Source: Globomyces pollinis-pini (Eukaryota; Chytridiomycota; Chytridiomycetes; Rhizophydiales; Globomycetaceae). From it: a stretch of 10,928 nucleotides of DNA. How positions within the stretch are numbered: the stretch's first letter is position 1; every line of letters begins with the position of its first letter. Below are positions 1-6,707 of the stretch, piece by piece. The DNA lies in NCBI GenBank assembly GCA_025399215.1, contig MU621546.1:1-10928 (forward strand). Direction: 5' to 3'. The position numbers and the translations under genes were made by a program. The notes beneath the pieces were generated by a model, which was not told the DNA's origin, made no database searches, and saw only the letters and a list, made by a program, of their open reading frames with translations.

Positions 1-412
1 CAAACGCCGATGGAATTGTTTTGGGTTATACCAAAACGTTGCATTGAAGCAGATACTGCGTCAGTTGTGAATGATTCTATTATCTTGTTTGAAGATTTGA
101 TTTCTGATTTTCCTGCGTTAGGAAAGCTGACTCTCTATTCCTGTTTTAATTAAATTGTCAATTCAAAATCGGATAATGGCTGTATAGTAGCGGATGTAAG
201 GGCTTGTTCTTTGAAAAGTGTAAGTCGTCAGTCTGTAAGCAAAAAGTTGCTGTCCTTGATGAGTTAAGGTGAGCTTTTGTTATGATATTGCGGATCGATT
301 GCTGTTCAAAGACTCCAAAACATTAAAGCATACTATGGCACATAAAAGAAATGTAAAGGAGCTTGCTGCTAAGAAATGAAAAGAATTGCAAGATGAATTC
401 AATGGGAGAAAC
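1..412. other. left-edge stretch, possible decayed exons, no confident gene
   Basis: No complete gene can be supported here. On the plus strand an open frame enters from the left edge and runs to a TAA at 151-153 (50 codons, containing VVNDSIILFEDLISDFPALG). A second open stretch in the frame of the downstream ORF spans 263-376 and has a lysine-rich, helix-like composition. It ends at a TGA (377-379), beyond which the frame continues into the ORF at 413-727. I looked for a 25-60 nt GT-AG intron that would remove the TGA and keep frame, and found none. The stretch is therefore either a broken gene, noncoding 5' sequence, or exons I cannot join. Confidence 0.3.
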
Positions 413-727
413 ATGGATACCACTCCATCTTTTGACACTAGTGAATCGCTAGGTGAATATTCCAACACAGTTCTTGGTTCAATACTCTTGGAAAAATCAT
501 CCATACCGAATTCCCCATTTCAAATGAACTTTAATGCTAAATTACTTTCAGCATTTCCAATGATACATTTTGAACATGATCGATTTGTGGTACCGTTACC
601 TGTTGAAAATGCCCAAAACATCTCTCTAGCGTTCAAAGTTGATAACAAACACGTACAAGGATTCGTATTTCGTGGGGATGGATTCACAGATGATATTAAA
701 GATGGACTTTATTTTACTAAGCTATAG
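413..727 (+). CDS. hypothetical protein, possibly the C-terminal part of a larger or broken gene
   Basis: This is a 104-codon open frame ending at TAG 725-727. I chose ATG 413 because it is the first ATG in frame and sits in a good context (A at -3, G at +4). The translated protein begins MDTTPSFDTSESLGEYSN, is serine/threonine rich at its start and mixed hydrophobic/acidic later (for example FRGDGFTDDIKDGLYF near the end). It has no signal peptide, membrane span or motif I recognise. An AATAAA at 736-741, nine bases after the stop, matches the short 3' ends of the other genes in the window and supports a real transcript end on this strand. The frame is open upstream to a TGA at 377-379, so this may be the last exon of a longer or disabled gene. 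Function unknown. Confidence 0.4.
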   Translation: MDTTPSFDTSESLGEYSNTVLGSILLEKSSIPNSPFQMNFNAKLLSAFPMIHFEHDRFVVPLPVENAQNISLAFKVDNKHVQGFVFRGDGFTDDIKDGLYFTKL

Positions 728-735
728 TTTTAAAG

Positions 736-741
736 AATAAA
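736..741 (+). terminator. AATAAA poly(A) signal for the 413-727 ORF
   Basis: AATAAA lies nine bases after the TAG stop. The remaining sequence to 1025 separates two convergent 3' ends and holds no gene. It contains two TTCGAA hexamers (862-867 and 894-899) on either side of an ACGCGT (877-882), to which I assign no function. Confidence 0.5.
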
Positions 742-986
742 TTTGATTCATATATATCAAAATAATATTGTTCCCAAAATCTTATAGATCATTAGGATTT
801 ACGTTGTGTTGCTTACCCATTTGAGTAGAGTTCATACAAACTTGAACAGCCCGTCAGATTTTTCGAACGAACACGAACGCGTACATAGGTATATTCGAAT
901 CCGTTACAGGAATGATGGTGTTTTAGTTTGATCCATAACATTACAGATAAAAATGATTTTAATTAGGGTTTAAACGATTATGAATT

Positions 987-992
987 TTTATT
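987..992 (-). terminator. AATAAA poly(A) signal of the TspO-like gene
   Basis: On the minus strand AATAAA occurs 33 bases after the TGA stop of the TspO-like gene, a normal position for the poly(A) signal of a short 3' UTR. Confidence 0.5.
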
Positions 993-1025
993 GACAAAAA
1001 TATTAGACTAGAAAGAAACCAAATT

Positions 1026-1913
1026 TCATTCCACTTGTACAACCGAATTACGACCAGACTCTAGTGTTCGATACTTGAACCATTTGCCAACAACAATCAA
1101 TTGAATAGTTTGTAAAAACAATAACGATGCTATAATAATACTAATAATTCCAATCAATGTAGATTTTGGAAATGATTTCACTGCAATAGCTGTCAATGCC
1201 CAAGTACCAACCATTGATATCAATGGTTCATTAAAATATTGTGATAAACTAAATTCGACAATCAATCCTAATATTAATCCAATAATTCCTATTATTAAGA
1301 ATGAAAACTTAAAAACCTTGAAATAGATATTGATCAGTAGTGGTGGTACCGATTGCATATAGGTTAACAATGGTAGCTGCTGTCAACCAACCCAAATAAA
1401 TTGAGAATCCAAATCGAATACACCAATATTGAGTCCAAGACCATTTCTCATTCCCATTTCGTTTAACATTTACCATGATAATCCATATGGTAAATGCCAT
1501 CAATGCCAATACCAAAAATGCAATAGTAATTTGAATATGTAACCAGACATATACCCATGTGATGTTCAATCCAAGGTTGATAATGAACCATACATTGATT
1601 TGATTGTTAATGATTGGATCGTCGTAAGTGGATGGGATTAGTTGGTAAATGGTATAAACTAACAGAGCGGTATAGATGATACCCCAAATAGAAAATGCGT
1701 ATCCAGCAGGTGTAATCCACGTGTTATTGATATCACTAACATTTCCTACTCCTTTACCATCAACCTATCTATTAAATTGTTTTGAATTACTGTTGCTAAA
1801 CCGTTGACAAGTATAGTAGCAAGATACATGATTGCAGTTAAAACGCGAATGGCGAGTACTTTGTTTCTGGTATTTAAATCTACCAGCATTAAATCCGACT
1901 TTAGAATATTCAT
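1026..1913 (-). CDS. TspO/MBR-like (tryptophan-rich sensory protein) membrane protein, 277 aa, 3 exons
   Basis: Exons run 1913-1791, 1764-1317 and 1288-1026, with introns of 26 nt (1765-1790, phase 0) and 28 nt (1289-1316, phase 1); splicing gives one 278-codon frame. Family assignment rests on VNGLAT (about residues 36-41), then SDINNTWITPAGYAFSIWG (51-69) with IIY after it, which is the equivalent of the conserved PxxxFxxxWxxLY region of TspO/MBR proteins. FSIYLGWLTAATIVN (161-175) also matches. At 277 aa it resembles the long bacterial and fungal form rather than the roughly 160-170 aa mitochondrial TSPO. It has about seven or eight hydrophobic spans and a short basic N-terminus, with no obvious signal peptide. 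TspO proteins bind porphyrins and are linked to tetrapyrrole and stress handling; ligand and membrane here are unknown. The stop is TGA at 1026-1028. It lies downstream of the ferric reductase on the same strand. Confidence 0.78.
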
Positions 1914-2318
1914 TGATTTTGTGGTATCAATAGTGAAAAAAAGTTTTGTTTATATAGTGGTGGAATTTTCCACTTTTCGGAAGAACCTTGGATCGGACCG
2001 TATCTTTTGGAAGCAAAATACATCGTATCATCCGATAGGAAAACGAGACATGACAAATGATAAAAACTCATGATTCCTTCAATATTGAACAATCTGTAAT
2101 CTCGAACTGGAAGAAATGAGCAATTGATGACTCGATTGGATACGTATTTAATTTTGTCATCTTGACAACCTTGTCAGTTATTCAAATTCACTCAAAATTA
2201 ATCTTTTTGAAAAATACTCTAGAAAAATCTAGTTTTCTCTTGAGCAATTACGAGGGTTATTAGCTAAATAAAAAAAGTGCCATGATTATATAATAAAAAG
2301 ATTCTTCATATTATTTTA
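1914..2318. other. intergenic promoter region of the TspO-like gene
   Basis: This 405-bp spacer lies between the 3' end of the reductase and the TspO-like start. Short frames exist on both strands but do not look like proteins. It contains the TATA box at 1949-1956 and an A/T-rich segment near 2205-2240 with a repeated CTAGAAAAATCTAG-like element. I see no RNA gene or repeat array in it. Confidence 0.5.
1949..1956 (-). promoter_or_regulatory. TATA box of the TspO-like gene
   Basis: TATATAAA on the minus strand ends 35 bases before the ATG at 1913. With usual TATA-to-start spacing, transcription would begin almost at the start codon. Confidence 0.55.
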
Positions 2319-2320
2319 TT
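2315..2320 (-). terminator. AATAAA poly(A) signal overlapping the reductase stop codon
   Basis: The minus strand reads TAATAAA at the gene end. TAA (2321-2319) is the stop, and AATAAA begins at its second base. Cleavage would leave a 3' UTR of only a few tens of bases. Confidence 0.5.
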
Positions 2321-4094
2321 ACCATTCAAAAGTTTCAGATTTCAAGGTAACAGAATTACGGAAAGGATGGCACGCTAATCGCACATCATCCATCAACGAA
2401 GCAGGGCCACAGGTATGAACACCCATAAGGAAATCAGGACCATGGTTAAGCATCATATGCGATTGTACAACCTCTGCAGCATTCAATCGTTCCGATTTAT
2501 ATGTCACTGTAGTCGATTGTGACTCGGTGAGGTACCTATTATGGAAAATGAAAAATAAGTTGTGATGTTGTCGTTTGATGAGTTCTGGTATAATTAATAG
2601 AATAAACAGTACCTTGAACAATCGACAATTGTGCAACTTTAGATTCCTTAAATGTCCAATACAGATATACTGGTTTTTCAGGGTAAGCATCAATAAACTC
2701 AGTGATTAATTGAGTAGTCGCTGTAATACCACTACCACCAATAATACATAACAGTGATGATAGATTATGCAGATTTTCAAATACTGGACAATTGAACGGA
2801 CCGTTGATAGTTCCATCAATTTTAAACCATTCATCTCCAAACTTTTCAACATCTTTATCAAAAGATTCCCGGATGTCGAATTGCAAATTCTGTGATTGTA
2901 TATGATTCAATAACATTGATGTATCTGATTGATCTTTTGATGATGGTTTGATAATAAAGACTAATCGATCATTTGTAGGTGTGGATGCCAAACTTGATTT
3001 TTAGGATAAAATTTAAACATACCTAAAAGGATGTGACCAACGTTTAAAGGACTGATCCAATTTAATATCAAAATACAATCCATTTTTAAAGTCATTTGAT
3101 AATTTGAATCCTTGTACGTCTACACGAATCCACCCACATAGTTCTTCAGTAATATAAATTTGATATGGTTTGTACACCATTCGATATATCCTTATGGAGA
3201 TATCAAAGAGATATAACACTAAAGGAGGAAAGACAAAATACATAACGCTGGAGACATGGAATGTAGACAACATGATAATGGGCAATGGAATCAATAAATG
3301 ACCAATTGTAAATATTTTGTAATAGTTCCTTCTTATAAATGGTAAAGATGTAAGTCTGATCACAATAAACAATACTAATACCAAAACACCAAAGAATATC
3401 TTGTAACTAGACAGTTTAAGAGTTTTAACAAACTTACGATCCCCAAGTGGATTTAGGAAGTAACCAAATCCAATAATTTGTTCTTGTTATTGCACCATAA
3501 GAACAAGAGAGGAAATGAAGGAAAGCTGTGGCTCCAAAAAGATTACTGCATAGTTGATGGTACTGAATGGAGGCATCCACAGGGACATTGAAATAAGAAG
3601 CAATAAACGAATTTCTGCTAACTGGTATTAATAAAAATGCCAAGAAGAGTTCAGGTAGATGGCCAGATGAATAGCAAAGTTTACGATTCCAAGTATATGC
3701 AACCGGCTAATAATGAATCCAAATGGAAGAGATACCTATGATTAAGGATGTAAAGTAGTACCTGTGAGAGAAACCAAGTAGAGAACGTGACAGATGCAAC
3801 AATCAAGAGAATGAAGAAATTGAACAAATATAGATAGGAGACATTTCTTAGCCAAGAAGGGATTGGATAAGCGAGTAAAGAGAACGAGATAGAGTTTGGT
3901 AAGTATTTGAATATTTTAATTGTAAAGATTAATAATAGGAAGTAAATTAACAGTAAAGAGTATTGATAATAAGATATAGAAGATATTTTAATGCAGTTAG
4001 TAGAGAAACAAGGCAAGTAAGATAATAAATACGAGAAGGGTAATGATACAAATAATAGTATTAAAGTGAAATCCTGTTTCCAATTAAATTTCAT
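2319..4094 (-). CDS. ferric reductase / NADPH-oxidase-like transmembrane flavocytochrome, 543 aa, 5 exons
   Basis: Exons run 4094-3762, 3706-3438, 3406-3023, 2992-2613 and 2584-2319. Introns are 55, 31, 30 and 28 nt, and the spliced frame is continuous. The family moves electrons from NADPH through FAD and two hemes across the plasma membrane, to Fe3+ chelates or oxygen. Hydrophobic N-terminal spans (about 9-28, 42-62, 85-109) precede a ferric-reductase core with PVSRNS (139-144). Two His pairs have the diagnostic 13-residue spacing: H161/H175 and H237/H251. The FAD motif HPFSLASTP starts at 326. Then come GPFN (393-396), the nucleotide-binding IGGSGIT (413-419), TCGPASLMDDVR near 513, and a C-terminal ETFEW typical of the family. 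There is no EF-hand, so it is closer to Fre than to calcium-regulated NOX. The start is the first ATG in frame, preceded by ACAAA; a longer start would need a TTG codon. Confidence 0.88.
3707..3761 (-). other. 55-nt intron of the reductase, built as two abutting minimal introns
   Basis: Only removal of all 55 bases joins exon 1 (ending CAG at 3762) in frame to the exon coding SSGHLPELF and PVSRNS. The intron divides exactly into a 26-nt GT-AG unit (3761-3736, ending CATAG) and a 29-nt GT-AG unit (3735-3707, starting GTATCT and ending ATTAG). The junction reads ATAG/GTATCT. Removing either unit alone gives the same wrong frame, which meets a stop within about 35 codons. The first unit contains a CTTAAT branch-like motif; the second has only a weak one. 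Confidence 0.6.
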
Positions 4095-4460
4095 TTTGTA
4101 TCCAATTTTTAAATCCAAGTTCCAAATTGATTTGAATTGAATTTTAAATATTTTTCCATTTTGTAAGGCTGAAGGCTGTGTGGTTTGAAATAAAGAAAAA
4201 AAAATATTTATTTAGTGTAACACTCAAACTGGTAAATTTTAAAGAACTTTTAATTGATGTTGGATATCATATCATCGAGTACTTTTCATTCTAATTGATG
4301 TTGGACATCGTATCGTCGAGTACGTTTCATTGTAATTAACATCATATCATCGAGTACTTTTCATTCTAATTGTAAAGTCATTCTTTTGGTATCAAGTCAT
4401 TCAAGTAAAAAATGAGCATTAATGATGACTTTAAATCTCTATTTCTTTTTATTATTAAAA
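4095..4460. other. intergenic region, promoter of the reductase
   Basis: This 366-bp spacer lies between the reductase start and the stop of the GPI-type gene, both read on the minus strand. It is A/T rich, with no coding frame of interest. It holds the tandem repeat at 4251-4374 and the poly(A) signal of the GPI-type gene (AATAAA on minus, 4448-4453). I see no convincing TATA box; the closest is a TATTTAAA-like stretch about 55-60 bases before the ATG. Confidence 0.5.
4251..4374. repeat. 41-bp tandem repeat, three copies plus a remnant
   Basis: Units are 4251-4291 (41 bp), 4292-4332 (41 bp, five substitutions) and 4333-4366 (34 bp, with a 7-bp deletion), followed by TAATTGTA at 4367-4374. 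Each unit begins TAATT and ends near TTTCATT. The most conserved part is ATCRTATCRTCGAGTAC on the plus strand; the minus strand reads GTACTCGAYGATAYGAT, with one or two GATA cores per unit. It lies 157 to 280 bp before the reductase ATG. Confidence 0.85.
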
Positions 4461-4925
4461 TCAAATCATACTCATTAAAACAACTACTAATCCAATCATA
4501 ATCCCGTCTTTAGAACTACCATTGGTTGGTGATGGTTTAGCTCCTGGTAACCCTGTACTAATTGCTGGTAATGTTGGTTGAAGTCCTAAGGTACTTGTTG
4601 GTACTATCACCCATGGTGCTGTTTTAGGCAAATTAAATGGATCCAAGTTAGCTGCTTTGCATAAAGTCGTTAACTTTGGTTGGTTGACTTTCTGGTACTC
4701 GGCTTGAACTGTAGCATTATCTTTACACTGTGCATAACAATAGGATTCATTCACAACTTGGTAACATAAACAACTTTGGTAATTTGGCATGCTGCTTGAA
4801 GCTAATGGAGTGCAAGTTTTGTCAAGGAATACTTTGGCTTGTTCTTTGCATGCTTCATAGTTTGTGTCGGCACAATTTTGTTGAGCTGATAGTAATGGCA
4901 ATAAAGCTGATAGAATGAACAACAT
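4461..4925 (-). CDS. secreted 8-cysteine protein with GPI-type C-terminus, 154 aa
   Basis: This is a single-exon gene. The first ATG in frame (4923-4925) gives a clear signal peptide, with cleavage likely after LLSA (residue 14). The mature part has eight cysteines at 18, 26, 38, 52, 54, 63, 67 and 89, including a central CxC, then a Pro/Ser/Thr-rich linker and an NGSSKDG small-residue stretch followed by a short hydrophobic end, as in a GPI-anchor signal. Three N-glycosylation sequons are visible (N59, N70 and the NGS near the C-terminus). The cysteine order recalls the fungal CFEM domain, but the spacing differs (x7, x11, x13, x1, x8, x3, x21) and no Asp stands before the CxC where heme-binding CFEM proteins have one, so I call it CFEM-like at most. 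A TATA box lies 28 bases upstream; an AATAAA lies seven bases after the stop. Confidence 0.75.
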   Translation of the reverse strand: MLFILSALLPLLSAQQNCADTNYEACKEQAKVFLDKTCTPLASSSMPNYQSCLCYQVVNESYCYAQCKDNATVQAEYQKVNQPKLTTLCKAANLDPFNLPKTAPWVIVPTSTLGLQPTLPAISTGLPGAKPSPTNGSSKDGIMIGLVVVLMSMI

Positions 4926-5281
4926 TTTGATTGAAAGCAACGTCCAACGGCCTTATTTATATTGATGATGACTAACAACTCGGGTACTTGTTTCAGTGTT
5001 GACCGTCTTGGGTTTATCCTAACTTGCGCTTCAATCAACTAGTAACCTAATTGTAAGATGAACCTATTCATTCTTGCTTGTATTTGGTACCACTGTACAA
5101 TTTATACACGATTCACTGACTTTGTGTACTTTTTATGTGATAGTTCAGAAAAATGACGTTACACAAATTTTCCAACACCACCTTCAAATTCAAAGATACT
5201 CAATCACTCTTTACAAAATGCATTGCCTTCGACACATGTTTTATTAGAAAACTTCTATTTGACGAAGCGAATATCTATACA
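4926..5281. other. intergenic region, promoter of the 8-Cys gene
   Basis: This 356-bp spacer carries the TATA box above, a TGACGTTA (5153-5160) resembling half of a CRE/ATF site, and the minus-strand AATAAA (5240-5245) that probably ends the 246-aa gene 37 bases after its stop. I see no gene or repeat. Confidence 0.45.
4954..4961 (-). promoter_or_regulatory. TATA box of the 8-Cys GPI-type gene
   Basis: TATAAATA on the minus strand ends 28 bases before the ATG at 4925, implying a very short 5' UTR. Confidence 0.6.
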
Positions 5282-6083
5282 TCAGATTGATTTGTTTGTC
5301 ACATATCTTTTCAAAGTTACAAACTGATCTTCAGTTAAACCAGTGGCCAAAGCATCCTGCAAGTCCATTTGATACACCTCCCCAACTCTTAAACCTGTTC
5401 CTTTCAACTGACTTAAAATAGGCATATCCAATTCAATTGCCAAAGTATCCAGACTCGAATCACGATAAACAAACTGAGGGCCATTCATATGTTCTGGAAT
5501 ATCATACCCTTGACTTCGTAGATAATGATAATATTTCAATTGTGAGATTTCAGTACTAATTCTTTCATGCTTTCGTGAGATACGATAAGTAATGATTAAC
5601 CCACAGAATCCTAGAAATCCAAATAAAAATCCAAAATAATAGAGTGAATATTGAAGATTGGTATACGCGCTCCTGCAATATTCATTATAACCTATTCATT
5701 TTAAATATCTATACAAGTTACCATAAAATTCTTCATCGTAATAATCATTGTAATCTTTACATTTATCATTTGGGTCATAAAAAAATGCTAGAGGTAAATT
5801 TCGATTTTTGAATTTACTAATTAAAATAAAAATTAAACAGAAACATAACTGATTCATTAATGCATTACAAATGAATTACCATTGCTAGAAAGGAACCAGT
5901 AAGTATTCCCATACGTCGATGATGGTGACTATAACAACACACAAAACAGAGTGATAGAAATGGTGTTAAACAGAAACTAAGTAGAAATATCCATAGGGAT
6001 GTTTGATAATAGATCTTGAGTGAACGTTTGTGCCGTTTTTCTTCTTTGGTTTCCATGGGTTTTATCTTCTTTGGTGCATTCAT
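5282..6083 (-). CDS. three-span membrane protein of unknown function, 246 aa, 3 exons
   Basis: Exons run 6083-5880, 5848-5722 and 5691-5282, with introns of 31 nt (5849-5879, phase 0) and 30 nt (5692-5721, phase 1). The spliced frame ends in TGA. I do not recognise the family. The N-terminus is strongly basic (residues 1-24, many Lys). Hydrophobic spans lie at about 29-51 (Cys rich), 58-79 and 125-146. Between the first two is HHHRR (53-57). Between the second and third is an acidic, Tyr-rich loop (DYNDYYDEEFYGY) flanked by C98 and C116, which could form a disulfide. A soluble C-terminal tail of about 100 residues follows. A start at the second ATG (residue 10) is possible. The second intron falls inside the acidic loop, and its removal restores that loop, which supports the model. 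Confidence 0.65.
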
Positions 6084-6320
6084 TAACCGTTGTTTTAATT
6101 TGTAAAGACGCGTTTTTTAATCTACATTGAGACTCACTCAGTTCAAGTAAAATTGAATTTAAATATGAGATTTTGTTATAAATATCAAGTTTATTCTTTT
6201 TATCATTTCAATATATAATTTCTAATATGTCCCTTCCCTTCTTGTTAATCATCTAATCATTCAAGTTCATTTTGAAGTAAAGAAACTCAATCACATATAA
6301 ATCATATACAAATCTGCTGA

Positions 6321-6521
6321 TTAAATTCCTAGTTGCTGTAACAAATTATCCATATCAATAACTTGATCTTCACAAATGGTATCTGTATCAGATACTACCA
6401 AATCATTTTGCTTTTCACGATTCCAATCATAGTTTACTTGACAGGCTACAGCGATAGCTGTTATGAATGCTAATAGAGGAAGAGCTATGATTAAAATATA
6501 GAAATGGATGTTAGATTCCAT
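6321..6521 (-). CDS. single-span microprotein, 66 aa
   Basis: This short open frame begins MESNIHFYILIIALPLLAF, with a membrane span at about residues 7-25 that could be a signal anchor. An acidic tail with VSDTDTICEDQ follows, ending MDNLLQQLGI, then TAA. I recognise no family. The same frame is open upstream to an ATG at 6614 (97 aa), but that version would translate a run of ten T as Phe codons and add a second hydrophobic stretch, so I prefer the ATG at 6521. It is transcribed away from the glucosidase II gene, with 186 bp between the start codons. Being short, it could be an exon of something else or spurious; the long hydrophobic and acidic segments argue mildly for coding. Confidence 0.45.
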   Translation of the reverse strand: MESNIHFYILIIALPLLAFITAIAVACQVNYDWNREKQNDLVVSDTDTICEDQVIDMDNLLQQLGI

Positions 6522-6707
6522 TGAAATAAAAAAAAACACGATAAGAATCACAACGTTTATTGAATGATTTTTTAGGATGAGTGCTGATCCTTTCAAGAAT
6601 CCAAAATGTACCATTTACCTGATCACCAATCAATTCAAGAATTCAAATGGATGATTGACAAAGAGGTTGAATTTTCATTAAAATTTTTCAAAGAATCCAA
6701 AAGTTGA
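6522..6707. promoter_or_regulatory. divergent promoter between the microprotein and glucosidase II
   Basis: If the 66-aa start is right, 186 bp separate two head-to-head genes, so both promoters must share this space. It has a T10 run on the minus strand just before the microprotein ATG and no clear TATA box before glucosidase II, as is common for housekeeping genes. Confidence 0.4.

Noticed and set aside
862..905. tRNA T-arm-like TTCGAATCC near 894-902
   Set aside because: No acceptor, D or anticodon arms can be formed around it.
1804..2073. Plus-strand 89-aa ORF
   Set aside because: It lies over the antisense of the TspO-like first exon and its promoter, and has no protein-like features.
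3661..3762. Frameshift in the reductase (frame reading SRLHILGIVNFAIHLA before HLPELFLAF)
   Set aside because: The hydrophobic upstream frame suggested a broken gene, but removing the full 55-nt GT-AG intron gives one continuous frame with the family-like SSGHLPELF...PVSRNS, so no frameshift is needed.
4730..4918. Plus-strand ORF opposite the 8-Cys gene
   Set aside because: The opposite strand has a signal peptide, eight ordered cysteines, a TATA box and a poly(A) signal; this frame has none.
4461..4925. Bona fide CFEM domain
   Set aside because: Cysteine number and the CxC fit, but the spacings fall outside the usual CFEM pattern and the Asp before CxC is missing.
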